A stretch of DNA of 64,000 bases from Cyanophora paradoxa (taxonomy: Eukaryota; Glaucocystophyceae; Cyanophorales; Cyanophoraceae): the NCBI GenBank assembly GCA_004431415.1, contig QPMI01000684.1, positions 1 through 64,000 of the forward strand. Direction: 5' to 3'. The notes under the pieces were generated by a model that was given only the letters and a program-made list of their open reading frames with translations, searched no databases and was not told where the DNA came from. Every line of letters begins with the position of its first letter. Position 1 is the stretch's first letter. The translations under genes and the position numbers were made by a program. Shown here piece by piece: positions 51,024 through 58,835 of this stretch.

Positions 51024-52391
51024 ATGGATATCACTTCCACTCTTCAAAGACTTTCGCTGAAAGAAGCCCTAACAACCCCAGAGGAGGCGAAAGCCTTTTT
51101 CTTGGATAACTCCCTTATGCTTGGTCTCGAATCCAAGTCTAAGCCAGTTCTAGTTGTTGTGAATCCCAGCAATACTTTTGAGAATAATGTAGGAAATCGC
51201 ATTTCCTTCAAGCTACCTCGCTACAATTTCTGTGGAAAACTCGAACTTGCTTTCGACCTTCCAGCCATCACTTTTGCTGGTGATACGGACCTTGTTCGCA
51301 ATGGATACACTCGCCCTGTTGGTGCTTTAGTTCAGCGACTTGAAATTACCTATGGATCTTACACCTACCACATTCCTTCTGATTTCCTTGCTCATTTCCC
51401 CCTGGTCTATTATTCGGAGGATCAACTAGCTAAAAAGAAACGCTCAATGGGCATGGTTCATGGTATCCCTGCTCATGGAACCAACCGACTTGGTGGCTCA
51501 TTTTTCGTTGAAATCCCTGTGCCTTGGCTAAATCACTATCTTCCCCTTGGTGCTTTATCTGGTGAAATGGTTGTTACTGTTTGGTTTAAGGATGCTGATA
51601 AGGGTTATGTTGAAACTTCCTATGGTGGTCGTGAACTCACAACTGCTGTTGGAACTGTTGATGCAACTGCTGATGATGGTCTTGGAAACTTTACAGATGG
51701 AACCCTTGCCCATGTTGGTCAAAATATCACAACTTTCAGTCTTGGTGCAACAACCCCTGTCATTTCTATTACTTCTCCTCGCCTTTACATGCATGCTATT
51801 AATGTTTCTGATGAGCTTTTCGCTACTGTAATTGAAAAAGTAAAGACTACTGGCATGGCTATTCCTGCTCTAGACATTGGATTTGTAGATGCTAGTGCTT
51901 TCCCTGCCAAGGGCAATGCCCAACCCAATCGAATTAACCTCTCTCAAATCTCAGGTCTTGTATATGCTCTGCTTGTTTCAGTTCGTGATAATGCAACTGT
52001 TGATAAATCCAATGGCTCCCACAGTGTTCTTAAGACCTATGCCAACTCCAAAGACATAACATTCACAACTGAAATAAATGGACAGCGACTTTTTGCCACT
52101 GAGCCAATTTCCCTACTCAAAGGTGCTGAGCTAATTGCTGATGCCTTCAAATGCTCTAACATGGACAAGGTTGCTGATCGCTATGTCCTTTCAGGACTCC
52201 CATTCTGCCTTGATGGAGAAAAGGCAATTCGAAATATTGCCCAGTCTGGTTATGTTGATTTAACAAATTCCTCTTCTTCCTTCCTCACCCTCTACATGCC
52301 TTCAGATAAGGTAATCGATGTTAATGTTCGCGCTCTCATGCATTCGTTCATAATTGTAGACAAAGATGGATTACGTCGTATAAATTTGTAG
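51024..52391 (+). CDS. MCP: Major capsid protein (double jelly-roll type)
   Basis: This 455-residue protein starts at MDITSTLQRLSLKEALTTPE; the open frame extends a little upstream, but the motif immediately before 51,024 fixes the start. Features typical of Polinton-like virus capsid proteins include NRISFKLPRYNFCGKLELAF early and VGALVQRLEITYGSYTYHIP. Later come FVEIPVPWLNHYLPLGALS in the first jelly roll, SPRLYMHAINVSDELFATVI at the roll-roll junction, and the terminal SDKVIDVNVRALMHSFIIVD. Length is normal for the class. It sits between the minor capsid gene and the packaging ATPase on the plus strand, the standard morphogenesis order. The frame is intact. Lineage placement within Polintons, Polinton-like viruses or virophages needs a tree. 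Confidence 0.85.
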   Translation: MDITSTLQRLSLKEALTTPEEAKAFFLDNSLMLGLESKSKPVLVVVNPSNTFENNVGNRISFKLPRYNFCGKLELAFDLPAITFAGDTDLVRNGYTRPVGALVQRLEITYGSYTYHIPSDFLAHFPLVYYSEDQLAKKKRSMGMVHGIPAHGTNRLGGSFFVEIPVPWLNHYLPLGALSGEMVVTVWFKDADKGYVETSYGGRELTTAVGTVDATADDGLGNFTDGTLAHVGQNITTFSLGATTPVISITSPRLYMHAINVSDELFATVIEKVKTTGMAIPALDIGFVDASAFPAKGNAQPNRINLSQISGLVYALLVSVRDNATVDKSNGSHSVLKTYANSKDITFTTEINGQRLFATEPISLLKGAELIADAFKCSNMDKVADRYVLSGLPFCLDGEKAIRNIAQSGYVDLTNSSSSFLTLYMPSDKVIDVNVRALMHSFIIVDKDGLRRINL

Positions 52392-52456
52392 ATTGTTACG
52401 ATTTTCAGTCTCCCTGCATTATTTTTATCTGTCTTTATGTAGAAAGATATACAACA

Positions 52457-53239
52457 ATGAATGATCTGGAAGAATTTAATGCTGGTGAAATGATAGAACC
52501 ACCATTTCGTGTATTGGCAATCGGGAAATCAGCCACTGGTAAATCAGAAGCTGTAAAGTATTGGTTAAAGCAGTTACATGATGCCAAAAAGATTGATGTT
52601 GTTTTAGTTGTGAGTGGAACCAGCTTCAATCATTTCTGGGATAAAGTGGCAACACTGCAACTGGGAAAATGGGATGCCCCTTACATTGCTAAATTGCTAG
52701 ATGAGAGGCAAGAGAAAATAGAAAAGGGTGAGCCTGTTAACCAGTTATGTGTAGTTTTAGATGATTTAATCGATAATGAGATAGTCGATCTCACAAGGGA
52801 TAAAATAATCGGATCTCTGTATTCCAGAGGTCGCCATTCGAAAATATCCATTATCTGCATCACACAAAAGCTAAGGAAAGTCTCGTCGACTATTCGAGTT
52901 AATTCTGACTATGCTATGTTTCTCAGTGCTGCTAATCGCAAAGAACTTGAAGCCATAGAGGAAGAATACAATATAATGCGAAATAAAGAGGATTTCTACA
53001 AGATGTTTGAAGAGTATGTTCACTCCTATCAATATATCATTTGGTCCTCTGCAAACTACTCAGTTAAATACTATGTAGATAAAGCTGAGCTTGTGAAAGA
53101 TTTCCCATTTCCTCGCTTCCACAGGAAGCCAAAAAAGAAAGAGGATGAACTGAAACCACCAGAAAAAGAGGAAGCCCCCAAAGAAGTGAAAAGCCAAGTC
53201 CATAGCAATAAATTGATGCGATATAAACGCGGTTTATAA
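52457..53239 (+). CDS. Packaging ATPase (FtsK/HerA, A32-like)
   Basis: This 260-residue protein is the genome-packaging motor. The Walker A is GKSATGKS (residues 23-30) preceded by PPFRVLAI, as in A32-like ATPases. The Walker B is LCVVLDD (97-103), with the second acidic residue in DD as the catalytic base. A later ISIICITQKL (about 130-140) is the sensor-like strand with Thr-Gln. The C-terminus is basic and Pro/Lys-rich (FPRFHRKPKKKEDELKPPEK). Length is usual for Polinton-class ATPases. It starts at ATG 52,457 after tgtagaaagatata, and lies 65 bp after the major capsid gene and 28 bp before the next gene, on the same strand. Confidence 0.9.
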   Translation: MNDLEEFNAGEMIEPPFRVLAIGKSATGKSEAVKYWLKQLHDAKKIDVVLVVSGTSFNHFWDKVATLQLGKWDAPYIAKLLDERQEKIEKGEPVNQLCVVLDDLIDNEIVDLTRDKIIGSLYSRGRHSKISIICITQKLRKVSSTIRVNSDYAMFLSAANRKELEAIEEEYNIMRNKEDFYKMFEEYVHSYQYIIWSSANYSVKYYVDKAELVKDFPFPRFHRKPKKKEDELKPPEKEEAPKEVKSQVHSNKLMRYKRGL

Positions 53240-53267
53240 AATTATCTCTCATTCTAATAAAGATACA

Positions 53268-54002
53268 ATGCCTCCCAAACGAAAAATAGGGATCCCTGCT
53301 GGGGCTGTTGGCTATTCAGGTGGTGGAAACAATGGATCCATTAACACAGACCCACTGAAATTCAATGGTATGAATGAAGTGAAGCCCTCTCAACAACAAG
53401 AAGACCCCCTCAATGCTGCCTATGAGGAATCATTTGATGACAAAGCCCCACAGGCTTCAACCAGTGACCAACTCAACATTTCACCTGAAGCCTCAAAGAT
53501 GAAGGCTGTTGCTGAGGGAGCCAGGCGAATTATTGGTGCTGCTGATGATAAAGGTTTAGGCTTGCAAGATCTATCACTGGCTCGCAAAGGTGAAGGTCTA
53601 AGTAAAGAATCAGACAAGGTTATTCAGTCTATGGCTGGTGAAGTCACATACAAGACTGCTCCCACTCAAAATATTCATCGAATTCCCAAGGCTCAATGGG
53701 ATGAGATGACTGCTAAACTCAAAGACCTGGAAGCCAAATCAAGTGCCTTGGAGCAGTATGTTACTGAGAAGAAAGAGAGAGCCAAGCTAAAGGAGATGCT
53801 TCGAAAGGAAGTTTATAAAATGGGAATCACTGGTGTCCCGGATAAACAGTTTATTGCTAAGAAAGAGAACCAAATCGATGAGCAGGCAGTAGATGAAATG
53901 AAAACAAAGACCCAAAAGGGAACCATTGAACCTGGTGCCACCAAAGCTGAAGTAGAAAAGGGAGTTGCCCCAACAGTATATAAAAGACGAGTTTGGCTTT
54001 AA
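53268..54002 (+). CDS. Unknown 244-residue virion/assembly candidate
   Basis: This protein has a basic, Gly-rich start (MPPKRKIGIPAGAVGYSGGG), a low-complexity polar region, a central helical part with coiled-coil character (WDEMTAKLKDLEAKSSALEQ, then KKERAKLKEMLRKEVYKMG) and a basic end (YKRRVWL). No family is recognised. The start at 53,268 follows ctaataaagataca, a variant of the structural-gene motif, and the gene is co-directional with capsid and ATPase genes. That pattern suggests a scaffold, internal core or DNA-condensing protein. It does not look like the cysteine protease often found at this place: no His/Cys catalytic pattern is seen. Confidence 0.6.
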   Translation: MPPKRKIGIPAGAVGYSGGGNNGSINTDPLKFNGMNEVKPSQQQEDPLNAAYEESFDDKAPQASTSDQLNISPEASKMKAVAEGARRIIGAADDKGLGLQDLSLARKGEGLSKESDKVIQSMAGEVTYKTAPTQNIHRIPKAQWDEMTAKLKDLEAKSSALEQYVTEKKERAKLKEMLRKEVYKMGITGVPDKQFIAKKENQIDEQAVDEMKTKTQKGTIEPGATKAEVEKGVAPTVYKRRVWL

Positions 54003-54024
54003 TTATCTCTGTTTTATTAGAGAT

Positions 54025-54297
54025 ATGGACATAATACGAAAGTTCTTCGAGATGTTCAGTCTGCATGTGGTGAGCAATTGCCACAGTGGATGTTGTGAGA
54101 CAACAGTGGAGTTTGAGATGTCAGATAATGAGGATAATGCCTCAGAAGCAAGAGAGAGAAGGAGATCAACAGTTTCTGTGGAGTCAATGCCAGCAGACCC
54201 CACAGAGTATACATATGAGCAACAGGAGTATCCAAGGAGAAGTTCTTTGCCAGGCGAAAACGTTTTCTCAGCAAATATTAATGGAGGATACAATTAG
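54025..54297 (+). CDS. Small 90-residue protein, Ser/Arg-rich
   Basis: I chose ATG 54,025 (MDIIRKFFEMFSLHVVSNCH) because ttattagagata precedes it and the previous gene stops at 54,002. The N-terminal 25 residues are hydrophobic/amphipathic with a Cys cluster (SGCC). The rest is polar with likely phosphorylation sites (ERRRSTVSVE, YPRRSSLPGE). No family is recognised. It overlaps the next gene by 17 bp in a different frame. Coding is plausible from the spacing and motif but not certain. Confidence 0.45.
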   Translation: MDIIRKFFEMFSLHVVSNCHSGCCETTVEFEMSDNEDNASEARERRRSTVSVESMPADPTEYTYEQQEYPRRSSLPGENVFSANINGGYN

Positions 54298-54526
54298 TTT
54301 GATCGAGTTTACCAGTGATGAGCCTTTAACTGAGGGTGCTATTAGACACATTCTAGCAAAGCAGAAACGATATAGAGAGGACCCAGAATATAGAGAGTAT
54401 AAAAAGCAGCAAGCCCTGGCATCCTATTATCGCAGAAAAGCCCAAAAAGAGGAGCAGAGACCCAGAGGGAGACCGATTAAATATTATTTGCCTACTGATA
54501 GTAGCAATGGACCCCCAGGTCTATAA
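54281..54526 (+). CDS. Small basic 81-residue protein with AT-hook-like end
   Basis: ATG 54,281 (MEDTISLIEFTSDEPLTEG) is chosen because it overlaps the end of the previous gene, a common compact arrangement; the open frame extends further upstream without support. The body is basic and helical (ILAKQKRYREDPEYREYKKQ) and ends RPRGRPIKYY, an AT-hook-like motif. A stem-loop (ctcagta-tgc-tactgag, 54,547-54,563) follows the stop. A DNA-binding role is plausible. Confidence 0.5.
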   Translation: MEDTISLIEFTSDEPLTEGAIRHILAKQKRYREDPEYREYKKQQALASYYRRKAQKEEQRPRGRPIKYYLPTDSSNGPPGL

Positions 54527-54546
54527 GATAATCGAGAAAAAGCGGT

Positions 54547-54563
54547 CTCAGTATGCTACTGAG
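54547..54563 (+). terminator. Hairpin after the plus-strand structural block
   Basis: A perfect 7-bp stem ctcagta/tactgag with loop tgc lies 21 bp after the stop at 54,526. This is where plus-strand genes meet minus-strand genes, so it is a plausible transcript-end or RNA-processing signal. Confidence 0.4.
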
Positions 54564-54613
54564 GCAGCTATAAAAATATATACAAAGGAATTGGCTTTAT
54601 ACTTGCAATCAAG

Positions 54614-54835
54614 TCACAGATAACTTTTGTAAATATGCTTTTGTTGTTTTTTGTTTGCATTCTCAGACACTGAAACAGTAATGTGAATGTTAACTGATCT
54701 ATTTCTCTTTGGTTTAGCTGCATACATATTGTAACCTATCAATCTCTGTGACATTTCGATATATGCTCCAATATCTCCATGCTTAATGCATTTATCTAAC
54801 TCAGTCATGGTCATCTCATCAAGAGTCTTTGCCAT
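54614..54835 (-). CDS. Small unknown protein (73 residues)
   Basis: The protein read from ATG 54,835 is MAKTLDEMTMTELDKCIKHG, then DIGAYIEMSQRLIGYNMYAA, with a basic beta-like tail (KRNRSVNIHITVSVSE). The frame can be extended to 54,910, but that would run into hairpin repeat C, so the internal start is preferred. No family is recognised. It is the most distal gene of the minus-strand replication block. Confidence 0.45.
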   Translation of the reverse strand: MAKTLDEMTMTELDKCIKHGDIGAYIEMSQRLIGYNMYAAKPKRNRSVNIHITVSVSENANKKQQKHIYKSYL

Positions 54836-54902
54836 TTTGTCTTCACTATACACAATCAAGTAAGCCTTAAGTATTCTTGTCAAATTTTGGTCTTTTCCGA
54901 TA

Positions 54903-55018
54903 GGTGTCACAGGTGTTCACAGGTTTTTATCGTCCCCTGGTCATTTTTCTTTTTATAGCCCCCTAGATGGGATGGACCTGTGACACCTGTGAACAACACC
55001 ATTTCCAGTAAGGCTATA
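54903..55018. repeat. TCACAGGTG palindromic repeat, copy C
   Basis: This is a diverged third copy. The arms are at 54,905-54,924 (tgtcacaggtgttcacaggt) and 54,976-54,995, with a different loop but the same downstream tail (accatttccagtaagg). It lies just past the 3' end of the helicase gene. Confidence 0.7.
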
Positions 55019-55055
55019 AAAAATACATATACATTTCAATCATAAATCGTTTTGT

Positions 55056-56735
55056 TTAATATTCAACATCCTCTCCATTGTCTTCTTGAACCCTTGTTAT
55101 CTTTCGAAGTCCAATGTAGCCCCTTGCTCTGGTTCCCTGAATTCGTTTAACCTCTGATTTCACATTGAAGATTTCCCTTACTCTCTTCATCACAGAAACA
55201 CATTCAACTTTATCATCGACACTTCTGTATGATTTGTAAATGATATCACTCGAAACAAAGTCGTTTGCATTATGGGTAACTTCGAAATTATCCCTAAGCC
55301 ATTCACCAATCTTATCATTTTCAGCTATAAAGTTTATTCCCTGTTCAATAATCGATTGAGGGGGATTTCTTAAGATCTCTTCAACCTCTTTGTTCTTCCA
55401 CATATCCAGTAATATCTTCATGTGAGCCATCTTATACTCATCATCATTGTGTAGAAGTGTGAACAGTGTTGGGTCAGCTTTCTTCTGACCAGCTTCAGGC
55501 TTCTCTCTGAATATATTATTGAATCTCTGGTATGAAAGTCTTCTTTGAATTGCAAAGTCTGGTTTATTTATAGTCAAATTGTCATTAGTTGTAATGTAAA
55601 CCTGGAACATTGGAGTGAGGATTACTGGGTCTTTGAACAAGGCTCTCACAGTCATTTCATTTCCACCTGTGACCTCCTTAATTTTGGAGATCTGCAGTTT
55701 ATCACCATCTTCAGCCTCATTACTGAATACAAGTCGCTTTCCAAGGAGTTTGGCAAGTTCAGGAGTAGCATCTGATGAGTTCTTTTTAGGTTTGGTCCAA
55801 TAGGATATTTCGAGAGGGCTATAATAAGCCCCTGAAATCTGTTTGCAGTATTCCTGAACAAGTGATTTACCATTTGCCCCAGCACCAGTCCACATGTAGA
55901 ACTTCTGTGATTTTGTTGATCCACTGAGGGCAATTGCAATAGATGCCAGAAGGTAGTTTCGCTCTGCTGGATCATCTACAATCTCTCTATAAATCTGATT
56001 GAGATGGTCTACTTTCTTGGGGTCTACATTCTCAGTATAATCATAACCCACACTCTTGCTCACCATATCTTCCAGTTTCCCCTTTCTGAAAGTCATAGTT
56101 GTCAGATCAAATACACCATTATCGAATCCAATTACATATGGAACTGTATCAATCTTTTCATAGAATTCATCATCATTCAGCAGAGGGAGCAGATCAGTCA
56201 GAAGGGATTTGCGATATCCTGATTGTTTAAGATTTTTGGCAATAGAAATTAATGTTTTCGATTTCTCTTCGAAAGCTGTTCTATTCTCTTCATCCTTCAA
56301 AGCTCTTTGGCTATAATGCACAGCCCTGCCAAGGTATTGAGGGACAACAAGGCAACTTATGTCTAGGTAAATCTTTTGGTTTGTGTCATCATGCTCCCAA
56401 ATCCCAGTATCAGTATTGAGTTTGAACCATGACTTTTTGGAGTATCTCCAAGTATGTTGTAGTACCTCTTTGCACACAAGACTGACATCATAATGAGCGC
56501 CTCCAGAACCAGCGGACTTATCAATGAGATTGAAGATATCAGATTGCATTCCAATGAAGATAAATCGTTTTTTGCAATTGCCACTGTAGCTGGACACAAT
56601 ATACTTTTTATCTTCTCCTTTGGCTTTCATAACATACCAGTTATTCGATTCATGGGACCCATTGCAGCATGGGCAATTAAGTCCCTTATTAGCAGCATCA
56701 AAGTTAAAGCCCAGTTCAGTTTGAGAGATTATATT
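55056..56735 (-). pseudogene. D5-like SF3 helicase part of a primase-helicase (separated from its primase by a frameshift)
   Basis: The longest ATG frame starts at 56,630, but the same frame is open back to about 56,735. It includes a zinc-binding segment (GLNCPCCNGSHESNNWYVMK) that belongs between primase and helicase. The SF3 helicase motifs are intact: Walker A GAGANGKS (249-256 from the 56,630 start), Walker B LVFSNEAEDG and motif C VYITTND, followed by an Arg-rich PDFAIQRRLSYQRF stretch. The D5_N-type region lies before residue 240. It unwinds DNA at the viral replication fork. The primase on the upstream side ends at 56,729 in another frame; a single missing base in an A run near 56,732-56,737 would explain the split. 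It may be a true break or a sequence error. Confidence 0.85.
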
Positions 56736-57382
56736 GGATGCATAAAGCCCATATCCACCAGCTCTTTAAGAATACTCTTTTCCAATGCATCATGTGAGGT
56801 AGCATTAGCAGTATACTCACTCTTATAGATATAGTTCTCTGCAATCCACTTTTTAAACTCATCAGTAGGCTCATTGAAATCACAGGTATCATCCCATGGA
56901 GCAATTACCCAGGTCTTGTTGACACTGGGACAAACATTAATTAATCCAGAAGTTCCAGTTCCAGTGATTGTTTTCAGGTCAACCTTTTCAAAGCCTTTAA
57001 AGCCTGGAGCCTTATCGGTGATTTTGAGTTTAGTGAACTCCTCAGGTCGTTTAAAGTAGACATGATAGCCTTTTTTAGTTTTTGCCATGGGCTGATTGGC
57101 ATCAAAGTCATCAGGAAACATATCCCGGAATTTCTCAAAGTTCTCCTCATCATCAAAGTCAATAACCATCATGTTGTCTGAGAGCAGAATGCCCCAAGAT
57201 ACATACTGATTAGTTGCCAGCGCTTCCTCATACTTTTCCCAGGACCAAGCACCTCCCTTATGCTTGAAAACTGGGTCTTTGCTGTCAGGTTTCACTGGGA
57301 TAATCATGTTTTTGGCGAGTTCCTCATCAGAACGAAGCCAGTTAGCGAGCGATTTGATTAACTTGGTCTGTTTGGCGTTCAT
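56729..57382 (-). pseudogene. PrimPol (archaeo-eukaryotic primase-like) part of a primase-helicase
   Basis: This 217-residue frame starts at ATG 57,382 and has the bifunctional primase-polymerase pattern: SWGILLSDNMMVIDFDDEEN with the catalytic D-x-D, MAKTKKGYHVYFKRPEEF with the GYH motif, and SGLINVCPSVNKTWVIAPWD near the end. It should make primers for, or directly start, viral DNA synthesis. The frame terminates at 56,729, where the zinc segment and helicase continue one frame over, so PrimPol-zinc-SF3 helicase was one protein of about 770 residues. The promoter (39-bp TATA motif, 57,401-57,439) lies inside a 13-bp inverted repeat just upstream. Confidence 0.8.
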
Positions 57383-57389
57383 TTTCAGC

Positions 57390-57452
57390 GATTGGGGGTC
57401 CCTTTTATATATATAGAAGATTTTTCTTTAAGTAGTTTTGGGTCCCCCAATC
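57390..57452 (-). promoter_or_regulatory. Replication-gene promoter within an inverted repeat
   Basis: The 39-bp motif (57,401-57,439; on plus ccttttatatatatagaag then attttt then ctttaagtagtttt) is nearly the same as 58,728-58,766. Here it is bracketed by perfect 13-bp arms gattgggggtccc (57,390-57,402) and gggtcccccaatc (57,440-57,452). This is an operator-like arrangement upstream of the primase ATG. Confidence 0.55.
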
Positions 57453-57594
57453 ATTTTTGTTGGAAATCGAGAAAGTATCCCTACGAAATTTATCCACATG
57501 ATATATCGAGTGGTTCAGATACAAAAAGGATGAATTGGTATTTCAGCGAATAAACAGCATATCCCCAGCCTAGTAATATGCTGGGAAAAATAAT

Positions 57595-57849
57595 TTAGAC
57601 ATGTTTCGATTTTCTCCCTCTGTTTGAGTAAGGGACATCATACAAATATTTGACAAAGCAGACTGCATTGGCTGCATACTTTCGCTGACATGAACTTGCT
57701 ATTTTCATGGCTCTATAGGTATCATCGGTTTGATATAGATCTCTTAGCTGTGTGGCTATTTTTTCGTTAAACTTTTTGATTTGAGCCTTACCTTTTTCAG
57801 TTTGCTGGTACCTCTTCATAGCTCTCTTCTGGGCTTCACTGAGTGGCAT
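57595..57849 (-). CDS. Small basic protein (84 residues)
   Basis: This protein reads MPLSEAQKRAMKRYQQTEKG, then KAQIKKFNEKIATQLRDLYQ, ending NRGRKSKHV. It is highly basic and helical with a terminal AT-hook-like GRKSK. The K-R-Y-Q-x-T-E-K-G-K pattern resembles short lysine-rich viral DNA-binding proteins. It starts at 57,849, with cttaatatatatagagaatt (57,865-57,884 on plus), a shorter version of the replication-gene promoter, just upstream. No named family. Confidence 0.6.
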   Translation of the reverse strand: MPLSEAQKRAMKRYQQTEKGKAQIKKFNEKIATQLRDLYQTDDTYRAMKIASSCQRKYAANAVCFVKYLYDVPYSNRGRKSKHV

Positions 57850-57864
57850 TTTTCCTCTGTCTCT

Positions 57865-57900
57865 CTTAATATATATAGAGAATTCTTTAAATCATTTTTT
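57865..57900 (-). promoter_or_regulatory. Replication-gene promoter motif (short form)
   Basis: The plus-strand reading is taatatatatagag, then aattctttaaatcattttt. It shares the TATATATA and CTTTAA parts with the 39-bp motifs at 57,401 and 58,728 and lies 16-51 bp upstream of ATG 57,849. Confidence 0.5.
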
Positions 57901-57905
57901 GTTCT

Positions 57906-58724
57906 TTAACCTCTCTGTCCAAATCTCTCAATATACATAAGTTTGAAATGCTTACCTAGCAATGCTACAAATGGTTCGATTTCCAAGGTCTCCCATGTTT
58001 TCTTGTCCTTATTCCATCTGCAATCTAATCCTTTTGCGATATCTTTTTTAAGAAAAGGCACCTGAAACCCAGCAACCAATGTGTTTGTTGTACTGAGTTC
58101 TGCATACATTTCAATCAATGCAGATCTACCCTCTCTGAACCTCTCTATATCATCTCTGCGAAGATTATCCATTTTTGGAATGAACTGGTTGCACCAAATC
58201 AGGAAAAGATTAACTGCATGTCTATTCCTTGCTCTTTCTTGTTCTAATTCTCTCTGCCTTCGCTCTCTTTCTTCTAATTCAAGTTGTTTCTTTCGCTCCT
58301 CTGCTTCTTTCTGGATTTGCTTTTTTCTTTCCAATTCCTCCTCCTTTATGATAATCCTGCACTTATTGCAGAAATTATCCTTACGGTTTTTATGTCGATC
58401 TCCGCATTTCTTGCATATATCTTCCCTCCTTGCACCATTTGGCATAAATCGTTTAATGCAGCAGTTGCCAACAAGAACCACAATCTTTTTATCCACATGC
58501 AAGATGTAGCATTGTTCTTCAATATGATGCTTGCAAGCACAGCTGTTTGAGTGTGGAGGAAGGCTTTCGTGAGTCAAATCATACTTTGCAAGTTTCAAAT
58601 ACAAAGAGTTCATATATTTGCTTCTCCCCAAAGCGACAAAGTCTTTAAAGTTATTAGATCCACAAAGAAACATTAATGTAGCCTTCAAGCGTTCCAGAGA
58701 AGATGTTGCTTTGTTCTCTGCCAT
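57906..58724 (-). CDS. Zinc-binding protein with central coiled coil
   Basis: This 272-residue protein has an N-terminal helical part (SSLERLKATLMFLCG), then a Cys/His module (CACKHHIEEQCYILHVD, VVLVGNCCIKRFM) of a type seen in large DNA viruses, and then a CxxC pair of pairs (CKKCGDRHKNRKDNFCNKC). A charged coiled coil follows (EEELERKKQIQKEAEERKKQ onward). The C-terminus (VPFLKKDIAKGLDCRWNKDK, KTWETLE) resembles the small DUF5710-type fold where a cofactor-less 'RWD..KKxW' motif recurs. I cannot give a function; nucleic-acid or protein binding is likely. It starts at 58,724 directly below the 39-bp promoter and is divergent from the polymerase gene. Confidence 0.65.
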   Translation of the reverse strand: MAENKATSSLERLKATLMFLCGSNNFKDFVALGRSKYMNSLYLKLAKYDLTHESLPPHSNSCACKHHIEEQCYILHVDKKIVVLVGNCCIKRFMPNGARREDICKKCGDRHKNRKDNFCNKCRIIIKEEELERKKQIQKEAEERKKQLELEERERRQRELEQERARNRHAVNLFLIWCNQFIPKMDNLRRDDIERFREGRSALIEMYAELSTTNTLVAGFQVPFLKKDIAKGLDCRWNKDKKTWETLEIEPFVALLGKHFKLMYIERFGQRG

Positions 58725-58727
58725 TGT

Positions 58728-58766
58728 CCTTTTATATATATAGAAGATATTTCTTTAAGTAGTTTT
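58728..58766 (-). promoter_or_regulatory. Replication-gene promoter motif (39 bp)
   Basis: This is almost identical to 57,401-57,439: on plus ccttttatatatatagaaga, then tatttctttaagtagtttt. It lies just upstream of ATG 58,724 and in the spacer shared with the divergent polymerase gene. Confidence 0.6.
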
Positions 58767-58835
58767 CATCAAATTTTTGCGTTCGGAATATCCCCATTTA
58801 AAACCTCCCCTTTTAGTAGGAACAAGTTAGGAACT

